Of a stretch of 64,000 nucleotides of DNA, positions 33,632 through 44,930 are shown in pieces (within the stretch, counting starts at the first letter, position 1; the number at the start of each line of letters is the position of its first letter). Origin of the DNA: Himantopus leucocephalus (Eukaryota; Chordata; Aves; Charadriiformes; Recurvirostridae); the NCBI GenBank assembly GCA_003993805.1, contig RSEF01000004.1:20153437-20217436 (forward strand). The letters run 5' to 3'. The position numbers and the translations under genes were made by a program. A model generated the notes under the pieces. That model saw only the letters and a program-made list of their open reading frames with translations, did not search any database and had not been told where the DNA came from.

Positions 33632-36600
33632 TGAACAAAATTGGTCCTGTTTTACCTCAAACCAGGACATCTGGCATGCCATGAGACTTTTTCAAGCATC
33701 CGCTATTCGTTACTTGGCAGAAAGAGGCTGATAGCTTGAGACATGAATTGTCATTTTATGCACAACACACTGACAGATCAGTGCAAAAACAAACCTACCA
33801 GAAATTACATTTTAAAAATGTATAAAGACACCAAATTAACTAACAGAGAGCTCGCAGACAGTATTCTTAATTCTGTGATAAAAGACAGGAAAGAGGGAGC
33901 TGCTGGCATTGCGCCTCTTGTATTTGCACTGATTTTATATACCTGGTGCTATTGCTTTCTTGTTGTTCTCTCTTTAAAGGGAGTGGGCTTTTCCTAACCT
34001 TAGGCGGAAGGGGGGCAGAACCTGTTGTTTAGCCCTTTGGAGGCAGAACAGAGAATCCAACTATGCAGGGAACTGCTTGAAAACAGAGGGGGATCTCCCT
34101 CATTGAGCAAGGTGGTGTGTCAATAATTTGCCATCAATACATGTCTAAATTTGAGTATGAACTTGCTTTTGGGCACGCCAGCACTTTTTCTAGTCTGTGT
34201 CCACACACAGTGGAAGTATTAGTTTTTGATTGCATAAATGTTAGCTTGGATGTTTGGTCACTAAGAAACTGTTTTCAAAGTGATCCTTTCCTAACGGGGA
34301 TCCGCCAAGGTATATTAGCACAGAAGGAAGAAAGGTTTCGTCAAATCCCAATAGTCAAAGCAGATGTTGCAATGTGGGGCAAGATAAGGAAGGGTTTCAC
34401 TCACCCATTTCTTTGCCCAACACTTCTGTGAAAGTGTCAAAATGTTAGTTTTCATTTCTGTAGCCCACCTGTGCATTTTATTTTAGCCCAGTATTAGAAG
34501 GAGCAATACTTTGTTCCATGAAGTATTTAAAGCTTTTTTCTCCTACTTACTACTGCAGTCGTTTGCTCTGTAATTCTCAAAAGTTTTCTGTCTTGCTCTG
34601 AATGACTTTTGCAATGGTCTGATTGCTTGGGAGCTGAACACTCCCATGCAAGTACTCAATCCACCAAATCTCAAACTGGAGCTGTGCTTTGGTGGCAGTT
34701 AATTGGGAGTTATTTCTGTTTTTCTACAGTCGATAGGTACTATTACTGTTTTTCTTGGAGTAGCACTTAAAGGCTTCAGTTAGAGATCAGGTCCCTCCTA
34801 CACGAAACGACATCTAGATGTATTGAAAAAGAGGGTTCCTGTTCCATAGACTTTCAAGCTGAATTACACTTTTACAGTGAAAAAGAAATCTTGAGAAAAC
34901 TAGTACAGAGTTTCAGAGGAGCCAGAGAGAAAATTACTGACCATTCCAACGACTTCTGGATAATGCATTGCCTTGAATTTGAGAGGGGAGGACTTACCTG
35001 GCCCTGTTGTCAAGGGTGCACCAAACTGAGTATTAAAAAAAGTGATGCTTTGAAGTCAAGCTGTGGGTACACAGTAGTGGGCTGTATACACTGACTTGGC
35101 ATGTTGACCCTGGCTGTTGCAGATCCCATGGTAACCCTTGGAATATATATGCACGTATATGAGAGGACTGAGCAGAGCTCTTAAATTTCAAGACGAGAAA
35201 TCACTGTATCACTGGTTTCTCTCTGACCTTGAAAGGTCTTGAATTATTAAAGAGTCTCTTAAAAGTGCAACCTAGTTTCCAAGCTCTGTAACTTTTAAAC
35301 GGCATAACCATTGTGAAATTTAGTTCTGGAATAATTTAGGCAATTTTTTCTGCATTACTTTAATTACAAAAATTGGATGTTTCTCTTGCTTCAGAATGTT
35401 TTATCATCTTAATTAAAAATAATAATTTTATGTACACTGCAGTGCTGTGAATTCAGGATAACAAAAGTTCGAACAATTCATAATACTCGCAAAAGTATCT
35501 TGAGTAGCTGAAATACTGGGGGAGTTTCTGGTAGCTGAACAACATCTGACTTAGTACATAAGTTATATCGGGGTCTAGGTAGCTTTCAAATACCAGCGGG
35601 GTACGAAAGTATTGCTTATGCTGCCTGTGAGCAGAAAGCAGACATCACTGTGAGAACTGGAGATGGACCGAGCTTCGAACTGCTTAACAAAAACACCTGC
35701 ATTTGGGCAGCTTGGGCTACGAATGCAAAGATTTTGAAATAATGATATAAAGGTGACACCCTGTCCTTTTCCTTGGGTTCGAAGACAAGAAGTCTTTCAT
35801 GTTCGTATATGGTGTAGGTGGTGATGGTATGTAGTCTTTGCCCCAGACTTGCCCTTGACACAATGAGGCAGAATCGGGATTACAGCTGTTACAGCTTTTT
35901 ATTTTTATATCTCATTTGTTAACATCAAAGAAGTGACACGTCTCGCTGGTTCCTGGGTCTGGGTTATTTTGCATTCTCTTCTGCATAAGTGAGCTTTGTA
36001 TACTGCAGGAGAAACTTGCAATGGAAGATTCATCCAACCCTCCCTCTTCACAGACATAAACGTGTGCCCATGTTTCAGCTGGTACCAGTACTTGGTTCTG
36101 CTGCAGGAGCACTTGCAGGTTGTGGTCGAAGCGGAAGCCTTGGCCGTGGGACAGCTTCAGGTCTTGCAGATCACTTTGAGCCCCGTCTAACAGTGAGGCC
36201 TTTGAATTCTGGGTTATTGTCAGTGTTTACAGCAGGGTGAGTAGAGGCGATTAGTGACTCGTGCTTTGTATGTGCTGTAATAACAGAGATGCTGTTTTCC
36301 TACTTTGCTAAATTGCCACAAGGCAAGCAAACCTCCTCCTGGCTCTGAGGGGGGAGCCTGTAGTGAAAGTCCCTTCTGCATCCAATCCCAACCTCTTGCT
36401 GCTGGGCAGGAGTACCTAAAGCGAGCAGGCGTGGGAATGTACAAGCGTGTGCTGAGAGGAGGAGCAGGGCAGGTTTTTCCAGTATAGATGTGGGCCAGGG
36501 TCTGTCACTGCATATTCATTATGGTTCCACTGGAATAACAGTGCGATGCAGTATTTTGATGGCTGTTGTCAGTTGTGTGCTAATATAGATGCACTTAGTG

Positions 36601-37308
36601 CTGTATAATTTGTGTCCATGCACAGCTGCTTCAGGAAAGGTTGGGGGAAGTGGAGAGGGGTGGAGAAGAGCAATTAATTTTGTCTCTTCAGAAAAGCAGC
36701 GTCCTGTGGATCCTGATGTGGTTACATCCAGTTTTTATGTTCATGCATTTGTCACAGATCAAGCCCTGCTACCTCTACCTTTAAATGTAATTTCTTTAAA
36801 AGAGTCAGTGTCCGATTCCAGGCTCCTGCACCGTGCCAGAGCTGCACAAATGTCCTGCGGGAATCGGTCCTCCATTGCTCAGGTACGGAAATGCTGCAGA
36901 GAAGCATGACCTGTCCCTTTTACTTCCTCTGTCATAATAAAATAGAGACACCTGTCAGAAGTAATTTGGTGGTCTCCAAGGGCTGAAACCTCCCACGGAC
37001 AATCAAACGCACTTTTGGATGTTTATGATGTTATTTGCAATGTGTTGAAAATCTCATTGCAAAGCAGCAGACAGCTTCCAGACCCCCTCTCTTTATCTGA
37101 ATCTGTAGACTGAAAACAGTGTGGGTTTTAATTAGGAGATAAAGTTAAAGCTGTTCAGAGACGAAAAATTAAAAAGAACTGCTTGCAATATGCGCATGCA
37201 TTCCTTTTTCTTAAACAGGCTCAGGAACACACACGCTCACAGTGGGCAGGAGCTTCAGTGGTCTCCATGGGGCTGGGGCTTGGCGGGGCTGTGGAGCCTC
37301 AGCACTGA

Positions 37309-37334
37309 GGGCTTGGGTTAGGGGTGGCCGAGGG
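37309..37334 (+). repeat. G-quadruplex motif
   Basis: GGG-ctt-GGG-tta-GGGG-tggccga-GGG with loops of 3, 3 and 7. An additional G-rich stretch (GGGG-ct-GGGG-cttggc-GGGG) lies at 37269-37288, so about 65 bases of this strand are G-rich. Confidence 0.75.
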
Positions 37335-38119
37335 TGCAGGATCCTTCCACTGAAGGGTCCCCCTGCGTGTCTGCTGATGCTGGGGACTGGGACTGGCTGT
37401 CTCTTGTTGGCGGAGATGTAGTTGGGGCAGGCAACTGCCGCTGTGGTCTAAGGAAAATTGCGGAGCCAAAGGCCATGTCACACGTGAGCCTTTCTGGTGG
37501 GGAAGCGCTGCGCCCTTGGGACTGCGAAGTTCTCCTGGCACGGTGCGGGCACGTGTACAGCAGCCAAAAGGTTGGAGGGTGTCTGAGCCCTGGGAGATGG
37601 AAGGAAATGCACGTGGCTCTGAACCCGTCCCTCGTAAAACTTGCACAGTGAGGGTAAATAGTAACAGTTGGTTTCCGCTCTGTGAGAGGAATTAAGCATA
37701 ATAATGTGTTAGCCTAGACTGCTACCTGCCAGAGTTAGACAGACTCAAGACTGGGATAAAAAAAGATTGTCATCTGATTTTTCCATCTGGATGAGACTGC
37801 TCAGTTTGCCTGCACACTCTGTCTCCGGGGGCCGAAGAGGAGCAACTGCTGCCGCACTCCCTGCCTCGCAGGAGGGGGTATGACCACCAATAAGGGGTCC
37901 TGTGGGAATACAGATGCCCTTCTGCAGTGAACCGAGATGTAGATCCAAACGTGCTGATGGAAAACATCCTCAAAATATGCACATTGACCAATTGGTGCCT
38001 CTCCCCCAACTTGCTGCTCACAGAACTAAAGTGATTTTAGATGCTGGACAGATTTATATAAAACGTTTTCATCCTGCTTGTCACCAGTTTAAAAATATAT
38101 TAGCAAAGAAATGAAGCGA

Positions 38120-38430
38120 CAGTTGTAAAGTATCCAGCATATCAATGCTAAAATGATATGACCAGCATCCCATAAAAAGAGGATTTCTATTTCATATCTA
38201 GAAATTAAACTCTATGCAATTATGAGACTATTTATCCTTTGTCCAGTCTAGCTGTCCCTACCTGTTCAGTCAAGCTTCCCTGAACAAATTAGTTTTAGAG
38301 CAAAAACACAAATGGTAATTAGCATAGAAACAGTATTTATTCTAATTATCCTCCAGTGGCTAGACTACTGCAACAGTTAAGCCTCATTTGCATCTTTCTG
38401 CAAACAGATGTGAATGTACAGAGAGCTGTC
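38120..38430. other. AT-rich block with octamer motif, possible enhancer
   Basis: Contains a perfect octamer ATTTGCAT (38386-38393, POU-factor type) and homeodomain-like 'ggtaattagc' near 38312. It is non-repetitive and free of open frames of note. It lies about 650 bases before a similar block at 39080-39440. Confidence 0.28.
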
Positions 38431-39079
38431 GTATCACAGATAGTAAGGCTAATGTGTAGGGTGTGGGATATGTCCGCTTTCTGGTCTGGCTGGTTAGGCT
38501 TACAATTTCCTGCCAGTTTATAACGGCTTCTGGCTATTTAATTCTAAGGGGAAGGCAAGCACTTGGGGGCGTAGGCAGCAGGGGAATTGACCTACCTGGA
38601 TGCCCTTCATCTGGATGTGATTTGTTCATTTTGGATTTGAAGACTACGGCTGGTCTTTTATCTATCTGCTTAAGCCTATAGTTTGCTTCCTTGTATGTTT
38701 TATTTTTAACTGCAAGGTTTTACATCTATATTAATAAGTTATCCAAAAAGTATAGTAGTGCTGAATAACCTGCGCTTTCCCGGTGAAATAATTGTCACAG
38801 TTTGCACAAATAGAACTGTCTGGTTTGCTGCAAGTGACAGAAATGTAATGGAGCATAGTCCAATGATAGAGACAGTCTTCAGGATAGGTTTTCAAGGATC
38901 TGTTACTGCTTTGCAATGCATTTTTTTTTGTGAAACAGGCAACCAGGCTATAGTTCAACTTATAGCCTAACCTGCTGGTCATTATTTAAAATCATCAAGT
39001 AATTTTTAATCTCCATCTCTTTGTCTTCATGAGTGGCTTTTTGGATGGACAGCGTGTCAGCTGCTAACTAAATTTCATA

Positions 39080-39440
39080 TTTTAGGAAGGCCTTTAGTCA
39101 TATAACTCAGGATGATAAAAATCCTATTTAATGAGGAATACTCCTTTGCCATGGGCTTGATCAATAAATTAAATAGATTAATTAAGTTGAGCTGTCAGGA
39201 CCAAGGACTGTCATGAAGTCAGGCCAGCGGAGTTGGCCATTTATCAGAGGCAAAAATTTGTTGAGAAAAGGCAGTCTTTAATGGGTAATTCTGGAGTGCA
39301 TGCAAATGAGCAAATACATAAAAAGTCTAGCAAGGAGTGAGTGCCTCTCATCTGATCACAAGCGGTATAAAAGGAGGTGGATACGTCTGTGCAAAGTCAT
39401 TAAATTTGCTTATCAAACTCCTTCCTGTGAATTTTTGAAC
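39080..39440. promoter_or_regulatory. Candidate enhancer/promoter-like block (TATA-like, octamer, homeodomain motifs)
   Basis: This non-repetitive AT-rich block packs several factor-type motifs into about 200 bases. They are TTAATTAA at 39178-39185 inside 'gattaattaag', TTGATCAAT near 39158 (PBX-like), ATGCAAAT at 39300-39307 (octamer) and TATAAAAGG at 39366-39374. The last is followed by 'aggtgg' and about 30 bases later by 'gcaaagtca', so it could position a start of transcription. No coding frame follows. Motif clustering is an observation; activity and conservation are inference. Confidence 0.3.
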
Positions 39441-39545
39441 TTCAAGTTCTGAGGAGATGAACTGGCTTGTGATCTGGGCATATAGTCTTAGGTATTTCCA
39501 TTTTTTAATCTTCACCGAGGAATTCAATTGGTTTTATGTTTTGAG

Positions 39546-39586
39546 ATATATATATACACACAGAGACATATCCATATATATGTATG
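39546..39586. repeat. (TA)n / (CA)n imperfect microsatellite
   Basis: 'atatatatatacacaca' followed by 'gagacatatccatatatatg'. A short imperfect dinucleotide tract just downstream of the AT-rich block at 39080-39440. Confidence 0.88.
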
Positions 39587-41297
39587 AAGTGATTTAAAAT
39601 GCAAACTTATTAAAAAATAGGAAAGCTTTTATTGCTTTCAGAGCACTGGGAGAAATTGAGCTCTGTGGGTGGGATCCAGCGCAGACCAAAGCATTCCTGC
39701 CATTTCTGCACAGGAAACTTCTGGTGTCATTTATGCCCTGTCCCATTATCTGCTCACAGGAGAGTCCTGTTGGTCCTGGTCTGGGGGAGTCTCACAGTTG
39801 GGTGCTGTGGGCATCTGCACAGGTGACCCGATGACTGAACCAGCATCTCCTCCTTCTCCCCAGTGACCCAGCGTTCGAGAGGGATGGTCAGCAGAGTTTC
39901 AGTGCCCATGTACTGAGGTTCAAGAGACGGACAGTCATAGGGGTCCATATCTTTAATTTTGCCCGGTGTACCTTAGGTCACTGAAAGGAGGCGATAGTAT
40001 TTCTCTGCCAGGTCTGTGTGTGCTGGCTGAGGGAGCTGCATTAAGATTGTGCCACCTGAGGAGCCCTACGAGGCCGGCGCGGTGTGAGCGGCAGAGCGGC
40101 AGCAGCTCCTGGCTCTCAGAGGCAGAGGAGCCGCTTTGCCATGGACCTCTTTGCTACCACGTGTTTCTCTGCGGATGCAGTGGGAGTGAGATGGTGTGTG
40201 CTTCCCAATGTAGAAAGTGAAGCAGTGCGTATAATTGCATGAAAGTTGCATCTCTGTTTTGGTACTTCCAGTTTAGCTGTAAAGCCCTGACCATATGGAT
40301 GTACTCCTACAGCCGCTCTGGAGGCAAGCTGAGAATAAAATGAGCTGTGTGCAAGTGCTGCAAGCCCGTGTAAATGAAACCTGCCTGACAAACCAGAAAC
40401 ATGCCTTTTTGGTGTATAATAAAAATAAAATTCTCTCCAGGCGTAGAACCTTACGTATATTCAATTCCTGTTGATTAAATAGCTCTGAGTTCAAAACAGC
40501 AAGGGAGTGAGCCCGGGGTGCTGGTGCCAGGTCAGTGATCTGCCAGGAGAAATGTGAAAGAAAACAGTGCTAGAAAAATGTGCCCGGCCACACGGGAGTG
40601 GCCAGGGTCTTCGTTGTCATTCTGAGAGAAGACCCTGTTTGCCACGACAAGAAGGTGCAAGGAGGAGTAAGGACTTGCTTGCTCTTCTCTCGAGGCTGTT
40701 GAGAAAGGCAGAGCTAGAGAACAAAGGTATGCCTCACCTTGGCCCACTGAAGTGCAGCGGGGGTGGAAGAGGATGAAGATGAGACAATGTGACTGGTGGT
40801 AACTTCTGGATTGCTTCCCCGCCCTGGTCAATGAGGTGATGAGAATCGCTGCCCCTTGCTATAGTCCAGGGTTTTGTCTTGGGGACTTTGGAGAAAATTT
40901 AAAAATGCTCCCAAGTGGCTGAAGCACCTCGGTCATACTGTGAGCTGAGGTCCTTAGAGGGTAATTTGTTTGTGACGCTGGTCTGTAGGCCCTTGAACAT
41001 TTTGAAAATGGCCCTGGTACTTCAGCTGTAGGAAAGCCAGGCTTTCTTTGCTTTTTTTCTTATACTATTATCAGCAGCTGTGAAGAGTGATGCAATCCAT
41101 ATGCCGTATGGAGCACCTATATATAAAAATCTGACATATGGATGTTGTGAAGTTCTCGGAAGATTCCACACGCTTGAGATCACCCACGTTTTAAAAACAT
41201 TCTGTTTGGGAATTAGTTATTGAGATGTTATGTTGAATTCCCCAAAGTGAAACCAGGGAAATTGTGCTGGGAATGTTTGTAGCATGGAGTCAGGTCT

Positions 41298-41345
41298 GAA
41301 TTATTCTTTTTGGTGGAGCAAGAATTATTCTTTTTGATGGAGCAC
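41298..41345. repeat. 24-bp tandem duplication
   Basis: 'gaattattctttttggtgg' begins at 41298 and recurs at 41322 with one g-to-a change ('ttttgatgg'), each followed by 'agca'. Two copies with a period of 24. Confidence 0.92.
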
Positions 41346-43003
41346 TGCAGGCTTTGGGAAGGATGTGTTCGGACTGAATGTTTTAGCTCTGTCTGTCCGG
41401 GTGACTTTTACTGTCTCTGTTAACCTAGCAGATCTGAGCCATTTCTAGCTCGCGATTCTTCACTGTTTTCTGCTGCCCCTCACATAGTTGGGAGCCTCCA
41501 TCTCCGTCGGCTGCATGGGTGGGGAGGATGAGGCACAGTATCATTGAACACCTGGTTTCTCAATTAAGTCCTCAGGACTCTTGCTGCTCAAAAGTGTTGT
41601 TTTGCTGCACAGAAATTAAGACAGCCTACTGGCTGCTGTTTATGTGGACCTGAAGAAGGTAGAGCATTCAGATGGGACCAGAAGTTAGTAAAGCGTACAG
41701 TTTGCAAGAAGTTGCTGCCTTTGCTGACGTTGATTTGCCATGCTGCTGTAGCTTATCGTGTCAAAATATTTATCTGGAAGTTTTCCATGGCTAATTAACA
41801 TGAGTTGGCCAGACATTTTTTTGGTTTTTAATCGTTTTTTTATCCACTGAGTTGGGAGTCCATCATTGTACTGCTGATTTGGTTGATGCAGCAATGCTGG
41901 CTGCCATAGCCTCCCCGGGGAATTCGCTGTTGGAGCATGTGAGCAAGCGGCAAGGTGGGCATAAGGCATGGTGGGCATGTCGGCTCCACGCAGATGGAGA
42001 CTGAGCAAAATCAAGGATTGCGTGAGCAAATGGTAAGGAGGAAGGTACATATAAACTGAAAGACTTTTCAGTTTTGCTCACTGTTTAAGAAGCACATAGC
42101 AAGCGCTATAAAAATACGGATGAATAATATGTGGTTGGTTGATCCTACCCTGGCCTCAGCAAAGGCAGATGGAAACGGGTCCAGCTTATCTGCTGATTTT
42201 GGGGCTTGTTCAGAGTGAGCGTGAATGCAAACTCTGCCCGTACGTGAGGATCATGAGCGCTTTGCTCCTTAGATACCATCCTTCCCCCAGCACATGTAGA
42301 GCTGAGTGTTTCCACACCACCCTTTTGCAGGGAAGGCACACGAGGGATGTGCTGTGCCCTCAGACGTTTGTACCAGTGCCTTAAGTTTTCATGAAAGGCA
42401 TCTCAAATTGCTGCTGTCCTCTCTGTCAATTTTGTTCTTGTGGGATGGCAGAGGATTGACAGTGATTTGAATTCTGCTTTCGGAAATGCTTAGTCCAGGG
42501 CTTCAGTGATGTGGAGTAGCAGCAAGCGGCACACTCTAGAGCTTGGTTTTATTTAAGAGCTCAGGTTATAGATGTACATAAACCCCTTTCTCCCCAAAGG
42601 CCTGTCAAAGCGAAGTTAATTCCACTACCAATAAATGTTTGTTGTAATCTGTGAAGCAATAGCAGGAGAGCAAGGCTACAGCAGGTGTCTGTGCATCACT
42701 TTCATCTGTAATCAGCCTGTTATGATTTCTAGTTCATAGCTATGTCTTAGTTATTTGCATGTGCTGTGCTACAATGGATCCTGCTTGCTTAAAATCCTTT
42801 GCAGGGAAGAAGCATTTTTCTGGATTTTATTTGAAATGAAAGTTGTTCCCTAGAGTCATGTCAGCTGCAGAAACCCAGACCCCAGCACAAGTGTCTGCAT
42901 TAAAAACTGGGTTTTGGGCTCCATTAAAATATTGTGACTGCACATGTCACAAACAGAGGAAGGCAGCACAGCAGCACAGGCACTTAAAAGATTGCATCCC
43001 AGC

Positions 43004-43037
43004 TTTGAAACCGAGGGGCTTTTGAAACTGAGGGGCT
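43004..43037. repeat. 17-bp tandem duplication
   Basis: 'tttgaaaccgaggggct' (43004-43020) is followed directly by 'tttgaaactgaggggct' (43021-43037), with one mismatch. Confidence 0.93.
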
Positions 43038-44693
43038 GCAACCAGGGGAAGAGAAACAATTATCTCCTCTCTTCGCCTCTTCCAGCCCCCTACTTCCAGC
43101 CCCTGTCAGCTCTTGGCTTTAAACTTTGTTTGAAATTATATGCTTGTCTCTTGGTAGTCTTCCCCTGTATTTTAATTGGGGGTGGCAGGTAAGGCATAAA
43201 GTCAAAGAACTGGAAATAACCTGTAAGACTAAAACAATGGAGCTGAAAAGACAGCCCTTCAGTTAAAGGTGGTGATGGTAACTGCCAAATTTTTGGGAGT
43301 GTTTGCAAACTCATGATTAGATCATGCAAAATTGTATAAAACTTTTAAGGCCTTTGAATATGAACAGGGCTGGAGGAGTCTGAGAAGAGAATGGCAGGGC
43401 TCCAGTAAGAGAGATGTGTATCATGACAGTTTACTACACACTGTGTAGGCAACAAGCCATGCTGATGGGTTAATACATCTTTTTCGCATTTAAGAGGAAA
43501 AGTACATGTCGTCTTACTCTTTGGACAAGACGTTGCTTGTGGTTATATGTGTATGTATGCGTGTTCTTAAAATAAATATGCAGTGTGCGTGCCATTCATT
43601 GTCCCTAAGACAAGTGTCTAGGTTTTATAGATGGCTCATTGCCGTGATGTAGGAGTGCCTTTCATTTCTGCAGCAAGCACTATGGCCTCTCCCCATTTTA
43701 TATTAGTCTGTTTTCCCTCGATTCCTTCTGGAAGAGGAGGGTTGCAGCAGAGTGTTTTGGTCAGCTTTGCTGCTCTGTTTTGGTGTGGCAGCATCAGCGC
43801 AGGTGTATCTGCTATTAGAGAAGGCTGGATCCAAGGGGACTTTGAAATGGAAGGGGTTAGGGTTTATGGTAAGGTCACAGTTCCTGGGGGAATTCATTCC
43901 TCAGATCAGCGAATGAGAAATGCTGTCACCTGCCTGAGCAGGTAAATGTGTGCTTCACTTTTAAGCATGTGGGTAGTCCATATTAAACCTGGATTAGAAG
44001 CTGAGAATGCTTTTTGACAGTGTCAAAATGAGCTAAAGAGCCATAATAAACCCCAAAGAAGAGATCTGGACTGAAAAAACTGAAGACTTATCTCACACAT
44101 CCTCTGCTCTTGTCCTACTCTTTTTGACTATGGAGCTGAAGCAAAAAAGAGCAAAGTGCTCAAGGCTATTCAGATTTTCAGTGCAAAGGACTAATGCTTT
44201 GGTGAGACAAGCAGGAAATAATGGCCAGAGACTTGCAGAAGAGCATTGGGGTTTGCATTGATTTTGAATCCCTGCTTAGCGCTGCAGAAGGTCTTCCAAG
44301 ATCTGAACTATAACAAAAGGCATGTCAGAGGTGGGGAGGAGTAGAAAAACAGAGATCCTGTAGAAGCAAAGTGCACTAATCTGGATGTAACAAACAGCTT
44401 ATGGGTGTTACGGATTCTTGTTTGGTGTGGGATTGTGCATGCTGTTCAGTGCGTGCTCTTAGGCAGAATTAACAATTTTCTCAAAGATTTTCCTATGTGT
44501 TAATCCCAGTAACTGGGGTAATGCTGCGTAAGTGGCAATTTACTTCTCCTTAGCACTTTGGCAGCCAGAGAAAACTCTACTGCAATTCTCCTCTTCCCAT
44601 CCTAACGGGGAAAGCAGAGGCAGGGGAGGTTGAGTCCCAGAGTATCTGTTGTTTCATTCCTGCAGCCAGTGCTGATGGGATCATTTGAGATAC

Positions 44694-44848
44694 TTGAACA
44701 TAGGAAGTTCCATCTTAACATGAGGAGGAACTTCTTTACTTTGAGGGTGGCAGAGCACTGGCACAGGCTGCCCAGAGAGGTTGTGGAGTCTCCCACTCTG
44801 GAGACATTCCAAACCTGCCTGGACACAGTCCTGTGGAACCTGCTGTAG
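44694..44848 (+). pseudogene. Remnant of CR1 ORF2 (reverse-transcriptase polyprotein C-terminus)
   Basis: About 50 codons of the C-terminal end of the CR1 ORF2 protein remain open, with the motif HWHRLPREVVESPTLETF and an in-frame stop at 44846-44848. This segment lies after the reverse-transcriptase domain; the endonuclease and polymerase parts are absent because of 5' truncation. The frame stays open for about 60 bases upstream of the CR1 edge by chance, so the ATG at 44630 belongs to flanking DNA. No product is expected. Confidence 0.85.
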
Positions 44849-44930
44849 GCGACCCTGCTCTGGCAGGGGGGTTGGACTAGATGATCTCCAGAGGTCCCTT
44901 CCAACCCTGACCGTTCTGTGATTCTGTGAT
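44694..44930 (+). mobile_element. CR1 LINE, 5'-truncated, with ORF2 C-terminus and 3' tail
   Basis: This second sense-strand CR1 copy is longer and better preserved than the first. It begins near 'gaacataggaagttccatc' and keeps the end of ORF2. A frame ending at the TAG at 44846-44848 reads FFTLRVAEHWHRLPREVV followed by ESPTLETFQTCLD, the typical CR1 reverse-transcriptase protein C-terminus. The 3' UTR follows, with 'ggttggactagatgatctcc', 'aggtcccttccaaccc' and two octamer units (TTCTGTGA type) ending about 44930. The copy is dead because the endonuclease and reverse-transcriptase domains are missing. I see no target-site duplication, as is usual for CR1. The exact 5' edge is uncertain by about 20 bases. 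Confidence 0.96.

Larger units (their letters stand above)
32434..38119. other. Unique noncoding sequence with a gap
   Basis: No transposon or exon is recognised. It holds the 100-N gap and, near 37260-37334, a G-rich strand. Frames such as 33743-33997 and 36589-36909 lack any known domain and have no supporting splice structure. Confidence 0.55.
39590..44693. other. Unique noncoding sequence up to the second CR1
   Basis: It includes a small CpG-denser patch at 40060-40140 ('gaggccggcgcggtgtgagcg'), the 24-bp and 17-bp tandem duplications, and the palindrome CCCCGGGG near 41913. A 121-codon minus-strand frame at 41685-42050 shows no domain. Confidence 0.55.

Noticed and set aside
33420..33731. 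Several short frames spanning the second gap
   Set aside because: They exist only because Ns contain no stop codons.
40060..40140. CpG island / promoter
   Set aside because: The CpG-dense patch is under 100 bases, and flanking sequence falls back to ordinary composition at once.
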